DNA from: Burkholderia latens
GTDB taxonomy: Bacteria; Pseudomonadota; Gammaproteobacteria; Burkholderiales; Burkholderiaceae
Direction: 5' to 3'
Length of the DNA: 64,000 bases
NCBI RefSeq assembly: GCF_001718795.1
Contig: NZ_CP013437.1
Location: 62,001-126,000, forward strand
Shown: positions 37,368-46,830 of the stretch, piece by piece
How the letters are laid out: every line of letters begins with the position of its first letter
Position numbering within the stretch: the first letter of the stretch is position 1
Program-made: the position numbers and the translations under genes
The notes under the pieces: model-generated
Seen by the model: the letters and a program-made list of their open reading frames with translations, nothing else
Databases searched by the model: none
What the model was told of the DNA's origin: nothing

Positions 37368-38299
37368 GATGAGGTGACCTGGACGGCCGGCGCTGGCGCC
37401 GTTTCGCTCGCGACGTCGGTAGCGAACAGCAGATGATGGATGCGTGCGACGGTTGCGCGGAAGTCGCCGCTGCCGACGCTGTCGAGCGAGTGATCGTGGC
37501 TGTTGAGCTCCGCACGCACACGGCCGGGATGCGGCGACAGCAGCAGGATCCGGTTGCCGACCACGAGCGCCTCCTCGATCGAGTGCGTGACGAACAGGAG
37601 CGTGAAGCGGAATTCGTCCCATAGACGCAGCAACTCCTCCTGCATCTTGCGGCGCGTGAGCGCGTCGAGCGCGGCGAACGGTTCATCCATCAGCAGCACG
37701 CGCGGCTGCATCGCCAGCGCGCGCGCGATCGCGACGCGCTGCTTCATCCCGCCGGACAGCGTATGCGGATACGCATCGGCGAATGCGGCGAGCCCGACCT
37801 TGTCGAGATAATGCAGCGCGCGCTCGCGTGCTTCCGCGCGCGACAGCTTCGCAGCCGCGCGCAGCGGGAACGCGACGTTCTCGACGACCGTCTTCCACGG
37901 CGGCAACTGGTCGAACTCCTGGAACACGACGATGCGGTCGGGGCCCGGGCCGTGCACCCGCCGGCCGTCGAGCGCGATCGAGCCCGATACGGGCTCGATA
38001 AAGCCGGCGATCGCCTTCAGCAACGTGGATTTGCCGCAACCTGACGGGCCGAGCAGCACGAAGCGGTCGCTGCCGTACACGTCGAAACTGACCTGGTGGG
38101 TGGCGCGAACGATCCGTTCGCCGGTCCGGTATTCGAGGCTGACGCGATCGATCGCCAGCAGGCGTTCGCTGTGCGTGCCAGCCGCGCCGGCTTGCGGCGC
38201 CGATGCGACGCGTGCATCGGTGACGCGATGAGCGGCCGGGATGGCCGTGCCGCGCGCGGGATACGGCGGCAAGCCGACTCGGGGAGATGTGGCGTTCAA
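37364..38299 (-). CDS. ABC ATPase, sulfonate/taurine type
   Basis: 311 aa from the chosen start. Walker A GPSGCGKST, Q-loop VFQEFDQLPPWKTVVENV, signature LSGGMKQR, Walker B VLLMDEPFAALD and H-loop THSIEEA are all intact; this subfamily (TauB/SsuB/NrtD) powers sulfonate-type importers. The start is uncertain: no ATG lies in a sensible place. TTG 38299, with AAGAG 9 nt upstream, gives a normal short leader. GTG 38476 would overlap the preceding gene by 44 bp and add an Arg-rich segment. The start codon of the permease gene overlaps its stop. Confidence 0.88.
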   Translation of the reverse strand: MNATSPRVGLPPYPARGTAIPAAHRVTDARVASAPQAGAAGTHSERLLAIDRVSLEYRTGERIVRATHQVSFDVYGSDRFVLLGPSGCGKSTLLKAIAGFIEPVSGSIALDGRRVHGPGPDRIVVFQEFDQLPPWKTVVENVAFPLRAAAKLSRAEARERALHYLDKVGLAAFADAYPHTLSGGMKQRVAIARALAMQPRVLLMDEPFAALDALTRRKMQEELLRLWDEFRFTLLFVTHSIEEALVVGNRILLLSPHPGRVRAELNSHDHSLDSVGSGDFRATVARIHHLLFATDVASETAPAPAVQVTSS

Positions 38300-38432
38300 G
38301 GTCGAAGCTCTTGCAGGTAAAGCATCAACATACGGCGACGCGGCGCGCGACCCAACCAACGATTGCGCATATCGAAACCGCGCCGGCGCATAAGCATCGA
38401 TCGCGACGCGCGAACGCCCGTGGCGGCGTCGA

Positions 38433-39488
38433 TCAGCTGCCGCCAGCCGTCGCCGGATCCTCGAAGAAGTAGTCACGCCACGACTTCGGCTCGTTGCGGA
38501 TCGCGCCGGTGCGATACATGAACTGCGCGAGCTTCAGCGTGTTCTGCGGCGCCGTCTTGAACTGCACCTGCGGATTGCGCAGGATTTTTACGAGCAATGC
38601 ACGATCGATCTTCGAACCGTTCACGCGAACGTACGTGTCGGCCGCGCGCTCCGGATCGGCCGTGATCTGGCGCGCGGCTTCGGCAAGCGCGGAGACGAAC
38701 GCGCGGTAGGTCTTCGGGTTCTCGTCGCGGAATTTCTCGGAGGCATACAACACCGTCGCGGAGCTGGGGCCGCCGAGCACATCATAGGAATTCAGCACGA
38801 TGTGCGCATTCGGATTGCCGACGAGTTCCTGGTCCTGGAACGGCGGATTGCCGAAGTGGCCGGTAATCACGTTGCTGTTCGCGAGAATCGCGGCCGTTGC
38901 ATCCGGATGCGGAATCGCCTGCGTGAACGCATCGAGCTTGTCGAACTGCCTGTCGCCCCACTGTTTCGCGGCGGCGTACTGCAACACACGCGACTGCACC
39001 GACACGCCGACGGCCGGCACCGCGATGCGGTCCTTCGCGCTCAGGTCGGCGATCGTCTTCACGTTCGGGTTGATGCTGACGAGGTAGTAGGGGAAATTGC
39101 CGAGCGACGCGACGCCCTTCACGTTCTGCCGGCCGTGCGTGCGGTCCCACACGGTCAGAAGCGGGCCGACGCCCCCGCCGGCGATATCGACCGCACCGGA
39201 CAGCAGCGCGTCGTTCACGGCCGCGCCGCCGGACAACCGTACCCAGTCGACCTTGATGTCGACGCCGGCTTTGCGTCCTTCCTTCTCGATCAGTTGCTGG
39301 TCGCGTGCAACGTTCAGCATCAGATAAACGACGCCGAACTGCTCCGCGATGCGGATGCGGCCTTCCGCATGCGCGGCTTGCGGCGTGCCGGCAACGGCGC
39401 AGGCCAGCGCGACGGCGAGCGTGGCGGCTAACGCGCGGCGCGCGGACACGATCATGCGGCGCAGGGCCGGCGAATGCGGAAGCGACAT
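38433..39488 (-). CDS. Periplasmic substrate-binding protein of sulfonate/taurine-type ABC importer
   Basis: 351 aa. The signal peptide has a basic start (RRMIVSARR), a hydrophobic core and an end near AAHAE. The mature part is a two-lobed NMT1/SsuA-like binding protein: IRIAEQFGVVYLMLNVARDQQLIEK, LSGGAAVNDALLSGAVDIAGGGVG and the hinge region VPAVGVSVQSRVLQYAA. It binds the substrate in the periplasm and delivers it to the permease. ATG 39488 is chosen because the signal peptide follows directly. It sits 56 bp after the dioxygenase gene. The exact ligand is unknown. Confidence 0.9.
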   Translation of the reverse strand: MSLPHSPALRRMIVSARRALAATLAVALACAVAGTPQAAHAEGRIRIAEQFGVVYLMLNVARDQQLIEKEGRKAGVDIKVDWVRLSGGAAVNDALLSGAVDIAGGGVGPLLTVWDRTHGRQNVKGVASLGNFPYYLVSINPNVKTIADLSAKDRIAVPAVGVSVQSRVLQYAAAKQWGDRQFDKLDAFTQAIPHPDATAAILANSNVITGHFGNPPFQDQELVGNPNAHIVLNSYDVLGGPSSATVLYASEKFRDENPKTYRAFVSALAEAARQITADPERAADTYVRVNGSKIDRALLVKILRNPQVQFKTAPQNTLKLAQFMYRTGAIRNEPKSWRDYFFEDPATAGGS

Positions 39489-39544
39489 CGAAACTCCGGT
39501 GGTATCCAGTGGAAAAATGACGCAGCGGCACGACCGCGCGGCAC

Positions 39545-40468
39545 TCAGAACGGTGCGTCGCCCTCGACCGTGGTGCGATACAGCTTGCGCCGAAGATGGT
39601 CTGGCGTGCCGGCCGCGAGGTGCATCAGCGAGCGGTTGTCCCAGAACACGAGGTCGCGATCGCGCCATTGATGGCGATACAGCTGCTCGGCGCGCACGCT
39701 ATGCGCGAACAGTTCGTCGAGCAGCGCGCGGCTCTCGTCTTCCGGCACATCGACGATGCGCGTCGTGAAATGCTCGCTGACGAACAGCGCCTTGCGGCCC
39801 GTTTCCGGATGCGTGCGTACGACCGGATGCACGACCGCCTTGACCTGCGCGATCTGCTCGGGCGAAAGGTTCGGCCGCCACGGGCTGCGCGCCTGCAACT
39901 CCGCATAGCGCGCGAGGTACGTATGCTCGGCGCGCCGCCCTTCGACCGCGCGGCGCAGGTGCGCGGGCAGCGTGTCCCATGCGAGATGCATGTTTGCGAA
40001 CAGGGTGTCGCCGCCTTCGGGCGGCAGTTCCTGCGCATGCAGCAGCGAGCCGAGGCTCGGCCTTTCCTTGTACGACAGGTCGGAATGCCAGAAATGGCCG
40101 GCGTCGCCGAGTCCGATCGGCTTGCCGTTCTCGACAATGTTCGACACGATCAGCACTTCCGGATGCCCGGCCAGGGCAAATTGATGCAGCACGTGGGTCT
40201 GCAACGGGCCGAAGCGGCGGCTGAACGCAATGTGTTGTTCCGGCGTGATGCGCTGGTCGCGAAACACGAGTACGTGATGGTCGAGGTGCGCGCGATGGAT
40301 GCGCGCGAAACCGGCCGCGTCGAGCGGTTGCGACAGGTCGAGTCCCACGACTTCGGCGCCGAGCGGCGCGTCGAACGGAACGATGTCGAACCGCTGAGCG
40401 CTGGCGTCGGGCGCAGGCCGGGGGCCGGCGGACGCCGACGCGGGGGCGTGGATGGCGGAAGTCGTCAC
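39545..40468 (-). CDS. TauD-type alpha-ketoglutarate-dependent dioxygenase
   Basis: 307 aa. Fe(II)/alpha-ketoglutarate dioxygenase that by family hydroxylates the carbon next to a sulfonate or sulfate ester, releasing sulfite or sulfate. The metal motif HSD is in GHFWHSDLSY; the distal His is in NRSLMHLAAG; the 2-oxoglutarate-binding Arg is in RRKLYRTTVEG. The start is GTG at 40468 with AAGG 7 nt upstream. First gene of the operon with the ABC importer, so imported compounds are probably desulfonated here as a sulfur source. Regulation by sulfur starvation (CysB-like) is expected but no site was identified. Confidence 0.9.
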   Translation of the reverse strand: MTTSAIHAPASASAGPRPAPDASAQRFDIVPFDAPLGAEVVGLDLSQPLDAAGFARIHRAHLDHHVLVFRDQRITPEQHIAFSRRFGPLQTHVLHQFALAGHPEVLIVSNIVENGKPIGLGDAGHFWHSDLSYKERPSLGSLLHAQELPPEGGDTLFANMHLAWDTLPAHLRRAVEGRRAEHTYLARYAELQARSPWRPNLSPEQIAQVKAVVHPVVRTHPETGRKALFVSEHFTTRIVDVPEDESRALLDELFAHSVRAEQLYRHQWRDRDLVFWDNRSLMHLAAGTPDHLRRKLYRTTVEGDAPF

Positions 40469-40644
40469 GGTACAGCCTTGATTCGGTAAAAATGCGAATC
40501 TACGAGTGTGCGCCGGACAGCGTCAACGAAGCGATTCCGATACGTTTATCTGCTGCAGCGATAAGGATCGCTGTTCGGGCGCCAGGCTCGCCCGGCGGAC
40601 CATTCGCGCTTCCCATCCGTGATCCTGCCCCGCGCGCCGCCGCG

Positions 40645-41649
40645 CTACGGCTGCCCGCCGCCTCCCGACGCACCGTAGATCTGTCCGGTCACGTAACTTG
40701 CCCGTGCCGACGCGAGCTCGACATAGATCCACGCGAGTTCGGCCGGCTGGCCGGGCCGCCCCATCGGCACTTGCTGGCCGAACGTCTCGACGTTCTTCTC
40801 GGTTTGACCTCCGCTCACCTGCAACGGCGTCCAGAACGGGCCGGGCGCGACGCCGTTCACGCGAATCCCTCGCCGGATCATCTGCTTCGCGAGGCCCTTC
40901 GTGAAGTTCGCGATCGCGGCCTTCGTCATCGCGTAGTCGAGCAGATTCACGGAAGGCTCGTACGCATTCACCGACGTCGTGTTGACGATCGCCGAGCCGG
41001 GCGGCATGTGCGGAATTGCCGCGCGCGTGATCCAGAACAGCGCGTACAGATTGGTGCGTAGCGTCCAGTCGAAGTCCTCGGTGCTGATGTCGAGAATCGA
41101 GTCGTGACTGTGCTGGCGCGCCGCGTTGTTCACGAGGATGTCGAGTCCTCCCAGGGCCGCGACCGCCCGCTCGACGAGCGCGTTGCATGCGCTTTCGGTG
41201 CGGATGTCGACCGGTAGCGGGACGGCCTTGCGGCCCGCGCTGCGGATGTATTGCACGACTTCGCGCGCGTCGGGTTCCTCGTCCGGCAAATACGCGATCG
41301 CGACGTCCGCGCCTTCCCGCGCAAACGCGATCGCGGCCGCGCGCCCAATGCCGGAATCGCCGCCGGTGACGAGCGCCTTGCGACCGTCGAGCCGGCCGCT
41401 GCCGCGGTAGCTGCGCTCGCCGTGATCGGGGCGCGGCGTCATGCGACCGGCAAGCCCCGGCCACGGCTGGTGCTGCTCGGGAAACGGCGCGTGCGGATAC
41501 AACGTGCGCGGATCGTGCGGGGCCGTGTCGCCGCCGTCGGACGCGCCACCGCCTTGAGCAACCGCCGGAAGCGCCACGCCGGCGACGAGGCTCGCACTTG
41601 TGCCCTGCATCCATTTGCGGCGGGATTCGGATATTTCGTCTGATGACAT
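40645..41649 (-). CDS. YghA-like short-chain dehydrogenase with a Tat-like leader
   Basis: 334 aa. After a leader of about 34 residues comes a conserved YghA-type lead-in (PFPEQHQPWPGLAGRMTPRPDHGERSY). The Rossmann SDR domain follows: ALVTGGDSGIGRAAA (cofactor), VNNAA, TTSVNAY (Ser) and YAMTK (Tyr-x-x-x-Lys catalytic). The leader reads SRRKWMQG, a hydrophobic stretch and AVAQG, that is, twin arginines, h-region and an A-x-A-like end. GGAGCCATTC precedes the ATG. E. coli YghA as I remember it starts without such a leader, so periplasmic location is a real possibility. The substrate is unknown; aldehyde or quinone detoxification is typical for the group. Confidence 0.88.
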   Translation of the reverse strand: MSSDEISESRRKWMQGTSASLVAGVALPAVAQGGGASDGGDTAPHDPRTLYPHAPFPEQHQPWPGLAGRMTPRPDHGERSYRGSGRLDGRKALVTGGDSGIGRAAAIAFAREGADVAIAYLPDEEPDAREVVQYIRSAGRKAVPLPVDIRTESACNALVERAVAALGGLDILVNNAARQHSHDSILDISTEDFDWTLRTNLYALFWITRAAIPHMPPGSAIVNTTSVNAYEPSVNLLDYAMTKAAIANFTKGLAKQMIRRGIRVNGVAPGPFWTPLQVSGGQTEKNVETFGQQVPMGRPGQPAELAWIYVELASARASYVTGQIYGASGGGGQP

Positions 41650-41739
41650 GAATGGCTCCGATGTGGGCGCGAACCGGGCGGGGCCCGGTTGCGCGAGGAC
41701 AGGAAAGCGAACGAGCGGGCCGCGCTGCCCCGCCCGCCG

Positions 41740-42018
41740 CTAGAGCGGCCGCGGCCGATTGCCCGAATCATCCGGCGCATCGTGCCCGTCGGGCCGGGCT
41801 TTGCCGGCCGGATCTCGCACCTCGGTCGCGCGCGGATCGTCGGGCACGACCTTGCGCGCCTGGTCATCCGGAATCGACTCGAGTTCGCCGCCGCCCGGCG
41901 CGTGGCCGGCGCGCGTGGGCGAGTCGGCTGGTATCGGGCCGCGCCGCTCCGGCGAGTCGGCCGATTCGCGCGGCTCGACGTGCGCTGCGGTGTCTTTCGG
42001 TTGACGCGTTTTCGTCAT
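41740..42018 (-). CDS. Small hydrophilic disordered protein
   Basis: 92 aa, not recognised. No TM or signal peptide. Very rich in Pro, Asp, Arg, Glu and Ser (PERRGPIPADSPTRAGHAPG; IPDDQARKVVPDDPRATEV), so probably disordered. It begins MTKTRQPKDTAAH after GGGAG 9 nt upstream. It lies 90 bp downstream of the SDR start region, transcribed the same way, and could be the first gene of an operon with the SDR. Similar charged small proteins occur at 44679 and 59422. Confidence 0.6.
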   Translation of the reverse strand: MTKTRQPKDTAAHVEPRESADSPERRGPIPADSPTRAGHAPGGGELESIPDDQARKVVPDDPRATEVRDPAGKARPDGHDAPDDSGNRPRPL

Positions 42019-42356
42019 GGTGGTGCACTCCCTGTATTGCGGTTTGGCTGCGTAGCACGACGCCGGAACGGCCCGCGTGAAAACGGCCGCGGCGAACTTC
42101 GATCCCAGCAACCGACATGCCGTCGGTCGCGCGCGACGCACGCGTATCCGCGTATCCATTCGGCGCCACGCTTGCAGAATTTACAAAGCCTGCACCGCGC
42201 AACGCCGCCCGCGTGCCCCGCGGATGCACGGGTCGCGCCCGCCCCGCAAGGCCATCGGCCCGGATTGGCGAGCGGCACGCGTCTTGCTGCTGTCGGCCCG
42301 GATATGGCGGTGGCCCCGACCGACGGCCGCCGGCGGCACCGTATGGTCGTGAGCCT
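42019..42356. other. Divergent intergenic region upstream of the sensor kinase
   Basis: 338 bp between the small leftward gene and the rightward kinase. Promoters for both must lie here; no defined motif or further gene was identified. Confidence 0.4.
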
Positions 42357-44603
42357 ATGAAAACTGCCTCTCCCCTGCTGGAATCGGCGCCGCTGCGGGC
42401 CGATCACTTCGTGCAGTTCTACGAGTCCGGTGAGCAGCTCGTGGCGGAAGTCGCGTCGTTCGCGGTCGACGCGCTGTCTGCGGGCGGCAGCGCGATCGTG
42501 ATCGCGCGGCCGGACCGGCTTGCTGCAGTGCACGAGCGCCTCGGCGCGTCGCTCGACGACGCAGCCCGCGGCCGCATCTTCATGTCGAGCGCGCAGGAAC
42601 TGCTCGACAGCTTCATGGACCGCGATCTGCCCGACCCCGTGCGCTTTCACCGGTCGGTCGGCACGATCGTGGAGACGGCCGTCCGCGCCGGGCGGCCCGT
42701 CCACGCGTTCGGCGAAATGGTGGCACTCCTCTGCGCGCAGGACCGCTATGCGGGCGCGTTGCGGCTCGAAGCGCTGTGGAACGAGTTGATCGAGCAGTAC
42801 CGCTTCTCGCTGTACTGCGGCTATCCGCACGACGCGTTTCCGAGCGCCGAGCAGTCGGAGATGTTCCGCCATGTGTGTGCGCTGCATCGCCGCATCCTGC
42901 CCGCCGCGTCGTTGCGCAGCGACGAAAACGAACTTCACCTGACGCTCGCGCTGTCGCAGCAGCGCTCGCGCGCGCTGTCGGACGAGATCCGCCGTCGCGA
43001 GGCCGCCGAACAGCAGCGCAACGGCGTGCTCATGCATACGCCGTTGCCGATCGCGCTGCTGTCGGGTTCGGCGCACCGGGTCGTGCTCGCAAACCATCGT
43101 TTCTCCGCGCTGTGCGGCCGCACCGACATCGTCGGCCAGCCGCTGACGGAGGTGTTGCCCGGCGGCGATACGCCCGCGATCATGCGGGCGCTCGAAGCGG
43201 CGCGCGTGCACGGCCGCTCGACGACGATCGGCGAGCACCGCGACCGGCCGCGACCCGACGGCGCGGATAGCGCCGAGAACGCGCGCGTGTATCGGCTGCA
43301 CTTCAATCCGCAGCCGCTCACGGACGGGCTCGGTGTGATCGTCAGCGCGGTCGAGGTGACCGAGCACGTCGCCGCGCGCGAGAAGCTCGTCGCCGCGAAC
43401 ACCGAGCGCGACCGGCTGCTCGGCGAGCTGCGCGACGCGAACCAGGCGAAGGATCAGTTTCTTGCCGTACTCGGCCACGAGCTGCGCAATCCGCTGACGC
43501 CCATCTCGCTCGCGCTGGAGTTGATTCGCAACCACGACGGGCACGCGACTCCGAACGAAATCGCGATCATCCAGCGGCAGCTCGATCACATGGTCCGGCT
43601 GATCGACGACCTGCTCGACGTATCGCGCATCACGCGCGGCAAAATCACGCTGAAGAAGGAAGCCGTGCGGCTCGCGGACATCGTCGACCGCGCGGTCGAG
43701 GTCGCAAGCCCGCTGCTCGAGCAGCGCCGCCATCGGCTGCGCGTCGATACGGATCCGGACGCCCGTTGCAACGGCGATCCGATGCGCTTGTCGCAGGCCG
43801 TCGCGAACCTGCTGACCAACGCCGCGAAATACACGACGCCGGGGGGCGACATCACGGTGCGCGCGACGCGCGGCGCGGACGGCACGGCGCTCGTCGAAGT
43901 GTGCGACAACGGCGTCGGCATTCCTCCCGATCGCCTGGACAGCATCTTTGAACCGTTCTACCGAATCGACGGCGAAGCGAAGCAGCCGCATGGCGGCCTC
44001 GGCATCGGCCTCGCGCTCGTACGCAGCCTCGTGAATCTGCACGGCGGCACGGTGCGCGCGGACAGCTCGGGCCCGGGGTGCGGCAGCACGTTCACGATCG
44101 CGCTGCCCGAGTACCGGCCGAAACCGGTTACCGGCAGCGCGCCACCGACGCCGCCGAGCATCGGCGTGATGCCGCCGGGCACCGGCCGCCGCGTGATGCT
44201 GGTCGACGACAACGAGGATGCCGCGTCGACGCTCGCGCAATGGCTGCGCGACGCCGGTCACGACGTGGCCGTCGTGCACGATCCGGTGACCGCGCTGGCC
44301 GCCTATCGCGCATATCGCCCCGACGTCGCGATCCTCGATATCGGACTGCCGGTGATGGACGGTTACGAACTGCTGCGGCGGCTGAAAGCGATCAACGAAG
44401 TCACGCCGTGCACGTTTCTCGCGCTGACCGGTTACGGGCGCTCCGCCGATCGCGAGCGCTGCCTCGCGACCGGGTTCCTGCAGCATTTCGTGAAGCCGGT
44501 CGATCCGGCCGCGCTGCACCTCGCGATGAGCCGGTTGATGCCGGGCAGCGACGGGCACGAACGCGATGGGCGCGATGGCGCGGGCGCGGAAGCCGGACGC
44601 TGA
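42357..44603 (+). CDS. Hybrid sensor histidine kinase with N-terminal MEDS domain and C-terminal receiver
   Basis: 748 aa, soluble. Residues about 14-185 match the MEDS (DcmR-type sensory) domain: RADHFVQFYESGEQLVAEVASFAVDAL and GGSAIVIARPDRLAAV. A PAS-like region spans about 225-345. The HisKA box FLAVLGHELRNPL has the phosphorylated His at 374. HATPase boxes follow: NLLTNAAKYT (N), DNGVGIP (G1), GGLGIGLAL (G2). The receiver has MLVDDNED, phospho-Asp 661 in AILDIGLPVMDGYE, and the conserved Lys in FVKPVDP. No TM helix and no separate regulator gene nearby: an orphan hybrid kinase, probably feeding a phosphorelay. ATG 42357 starts the MEDS lead-in; a longer Arg-rich frame was rejected. Confidence 0.92.
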   Translation: MKTASPLLESAPLRADHFVQFYESGEQLVAEVASFAVDALSAGGSAIVIARPDRLAAVHERLGASLDDAARGRIFMSSAQELLDSFMDRDLPDPVRFHRSVGTIVETAVRAGRPVHAFGEMVALLCAQDRYAGALRLEALWNELIEQYRFSLYCGYPHDAFPSAEQSEMFRHVCALHRRILPAASLRSDENELHLTLALSQQRSRALSDEIRRREAAEQQRNGVLMHTPLPIALLSGSAHRVVLANHRFSALCGRTDIVGQPLTEVLPGGDTPAIMRALEAARVHGRSTTIGEHRDRPRPDGADSAENARVYRLHFNPQPLTDGLGVIVSAVEVTEHVAAREKLVAANTERDRLLGELRDANQAKDQFLAVLGHELRNPLTPISLALELIRNHDGHATPNEIAIIQRQLDHMVRLIDDLLDVSRITRGKITLKKEAVRLADIVDRAVEVASPLLEQRRHRLRVDTDPDARCNGDPMRLSQAVANLLTNAAKYTTPGGDITVRATRGADGTALVEVCDNGVGIPPDRLDSIFEPFYRIDGEAKQPHGGLGIGLALVRSLVNLHGGTVRADSSGPGCGSTFTIALPEYRPKPVTGSAPPTPPSIGVMPPGTGRRVMLVDDNEDAASTLAQWLRDAGHDVAVVHDPVTALAAYRAYRPDVAILDIGLPVMDGYELLRRLKAINEVTPCTFLALTGYGRSADRERCLATGFLQHFVKPVDPAALHLAMSRLMPGSDGHERDGRDGAGAEAGR

Positions 44604-44678
44604 GCGCGGCACGCAGCATGCTCGAACGCGGTATGCCGGCCGCGTGCCGGCGCCTTTTCGACACCGAGGAGCATGCTC

Positions 44679-44819
44679 ATGAGCCCGACGAACACCGGCA
44701 ACCCGACACCGGATCCGGACGCGACCGATCAACCGGACACGCCGGACATCCCGCAGCCGCCGCAGCGCGAACACCTGCCCGACCTGCCGGACCCGACCGA
44801 AGTTGGGGAAGACGGGTAG
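44679..44819 (+). CDS. Small Pro/Asp-rich protein (46 aa)
   Basis: A short frame downstream of the kinase. GAGGAG lies 7 nt before the ATG at 44679. The protein (MSPTNTGNPTPDPDATDQPD..., ending TEVGEDG) is almost entirely Pro, Asp, Thr and Glu, acidic and disordered. It is 75 bp after the kinase stop, same strand, so it may be co-transcribed. I do not recognise it. The good ribosome site and clean codon use support it being real. Confidence 0.55.
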   Translation: MSPTNTGNPTPDPDATDQPDTPDIPQPPQREHLPDLPDPTEVGEDG

Positions 44820-44966
44820 CGTTGTTGCAGTGTTCTCAACGCAGGTCAGTTGGAGCCGGATGCACCGCTCGTCCCTGCGCCGGCCGGTGGCATGCCCCGC
44901 ATCGAAAGACGCGGGGCCAGTCCGCGTTGTCGCCGGCATGCGCGGTCATGTCAGCCCGTGCTTGCG

Positions 44967-45236
44967 TCATCGCGTGCGGCGCTTCTCGTGCGCGATCTCG
45001 CTGGCCGGGATCGCGCCGGTGTCCTGGAGCGGGTCGCCCGGGATGCGCCGCTTCGCGGACTGAGCGATCGGCCCGTCCGCCGCCGCTTCGGCACCGTCGT
45101 CCTCGCTGCTGCGCTGCGCATCGATCTGCCGCTCCGCCTGCAGCCAGTATTCATCGGCACGGCCGTCCGGCGAGCCGTCGGCCTGCCACAGCCGGTACGC
45201 GCGCTCCCTGATCTGCGTTTCCCTGTCTTCATTCAT
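44967..45236 (-). CDS. DUF2934 family protein
   Basis: 89 aa. The N-terminal about 40 residues (REERAYRLWQADG-like; here TQIRERAYRLWQADGSPDG and ADEYWLQAERQI) are the DUF2934 helical motif found in small bacterial proteins of unknown function. The remainder is charged and disordered. GGAGTAACGAC precedes the ATG. It lies 28 bp downstream of the CBS-pair gene, same strand, so it is probably co-transcribed. The window context is stress-related. Confidence 0.8.
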   Translation of the reverse strand: MNEDRETQIRERAYRLWQADGSPDGRADEYWLQAERQIDAQRSSEDDGAEAAADGPIAQSAKRRIPGDPLQDTGAIPASEIAHEKRRTR

Positions 45237-45264
45237 GTCGTTACTCCGTATCTATCAGCGGCAA

Positions 45265-45690
45265 TCACCGATCGGGGCGCGACGGCGCCGACACCGCACC
45301 GAGTGTCGATGAAATACCGCCGTCGGCGGACGTGGCGAGATCGCCGAGCGCGACGATGCCCACGAGCCGTTTCTCGCGATCGACGACCGGCACGCGTCGG
45401 ATCTGCGCATCCTCCATCTTTTTTTGTACGGCCGAGATGTCGTCGTCCTCGTAACACCAGTTCGCTGGTCCGCTGACCACGCCCTCGATCGGCTCGTCGG
45501 GCCGCACGCCCATCGATACCGCGCGCACGACGATGTCGCGGTCCGTCAGCATGCCGATCAGTCGCGTGCCGTCGCATACGGGCAGCGATCCGACGTTCAA
45601 ATCGTCCATCAGCTTCGCCGCTTCGCGCAGGCTTTGCGTCGGCGCGATGGTCGCGGCATCGCGTGTCATCACTTCAGCTACACGTGTCAT
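45265..45690 (-). CDS. CBS-domain pair protein
   Basis: 141 aa made of two CBS motifs in tandem: residues about 8-60 ([22 protein letters not shown] ... [13 protein letters not shown]) and about 72-130 ([21 protein letters not shown] ... [10 protein letters not shown]). Stand-alone CBS pairs bind adenosine nucleotides (AMP, ATP, SAM) and act as energy or stress sensors. AAGGAGCGAAAC precedes the ATG. It is flanked by MgtC-like (81 bp upstream) and DUF2934 (downstream) genes on the same strand. Partner protein unknown. Confidence 0.92.
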   Translation of the reverse strand: MTRVAEVMTRDAATIAPTQSLREAAKLMDDLNVGSLPVCDGTRLIGMLTDRDIVVRAVSMGVRPDEPIEGVVSGPANWCYEDDDISAVQKKMEDAQIRRVPVVDREKRLVGIVALGDLATSADGGISSTLGAVSAPSRPDR

Positions 45691-45771
45691 GTTTCGCTCC
45701 TTGGTAAGCCGCCGGGGCGGCCCGCTGCACGAGCATCGCGCGTTCCGGCTGCCGCGCGGCCGGTTCGCCCG

Positions 45772-46482
45772 TCAGTTCTCGGTCGAGCAGCGCACCGACG
45801 TCAAGCCCGCCGTTTCGACGATCCGCATCAGTTGCTTGAGCATCGCGTCGCCGGTCGGCGCTTCGCGCCATTGCACGAACAGTTCCTCCTCGCGCATCGC
45901 ATGCGCAGCCGTTTCGCGAAAACCGCGCGTGCGGCACGTGAAGCCGGCATCGCGCAGCCTGTCGGTCAGCTGTTCTCGTGCGGCCGCGCCGCGCGGATAT
46001 TCGACCGTGACCAGCGCGTTCCTCGTGCGCCGCAAGCGCTGCTCGACGAACCGCAGCGGCCAGACGACGAGCAGCGCGAGCCCCAGCCCCAGCGCACCGA
46101 GCAGCAGTTGGCCGCCGCCGATGCACAACCCGATGACCGTCACGAACCATAGCGTCGCGGCCGTGGTCACGCCCGATACCAGCCCGTCGCGATGCAGGAT
46201 CGCGCCGCCGCCGATAAAGCCCATCCCGGTCAGGATGCCCAGCGGCAATCGCATCAGGTCGAGCACCGAGAACGCGCCCTCCGGCTTGCCGGCCTGCAGC
46301 AACAACGCGTTGACCTGCAGCATCGACAGGCACGCGGCAAGACAGACGAGGATCGTCGTGCGCAGGCCGGCGGTCTTGCCGGACTCGCTGCGGTCCAGTC
46401 CGATCACCCCGCCCGCGACCAGCGCGAGCACGATCCTGACGAGAACCTCGTTCCACTGAAGTGCAACCGGCATCGGCCCCAT
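45772..46482 (-). CDS. MgtC/SapB-family membrane protein
   Basis: 236 aa inner-membrane protein. The N-terminal about 140 residues hold five hydrophobic helices with the family signature GLDRSESGKTAGLRTTILV and LPLGILTGMGFIGGGAIL. A cytosolic ACT-like C-terminal domain follows (about 150-236: LVTVEYPRGAAAREQLTDRLRDAGF). MgtC proteins are linked to Mg2+-limited growth and virulence through effects on ATP synthase and membrane potential. GGGAGG five nt before ATG 46482 decides the start. Upstream lies the HipBA control region. Confidence 0.9.
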   Translation of the reverse strand: MGPMPVALQWNEVLVRIVLALVAGGVIGLDRSESGKTAGLRTTILVCLAACLSMLQVNALLLQAGKPEGAFSVLDLMRLPLGILTGMGFIGGGAILHRDGLVSGVTTAATLWFVTVIGLCIGGGQLLLGALGLGLALLVVWPLRFVEQRLRRTRNALVTVEYPRGAAAREQLTDRLRDAGFTCRTRGFRETAAHAMREEELFVQWREAPTGDAMLKQLMRIVETAGLTSVRCSTEN

Positions 46483-46830
46483 GTGCGCCTCCCATGCAAA
46501 TGGTGGTGTGCGGTTCGTCGCGGTACCGCCGCGAACGATGCTTGCGCGACGCAAGGTGCGCGCCTGCTTCTCGCCCGCGGGGCACGACGCCGGTGAAGGG
46601 GCGCGCGTCACCGTGTAGCGCGGGGGCGCGGATTGTAGAAAAGTGGCAGGCGCGTGCCGGCGCGGCTCGTCACACCACTTCGACAAGCGAACAGGGGCGC
46701 CCCCAACACTGGCTAGCGCTGTCTACACACAGCCGGAAAACATCATCGCAGCTGCTGCGCTGAAACACGTCGCGAGCAAACACGCGAGAGGCGGCGGCGT
46801 GCTCTGCGCACGATGCCGGTTCCTGCTGCG

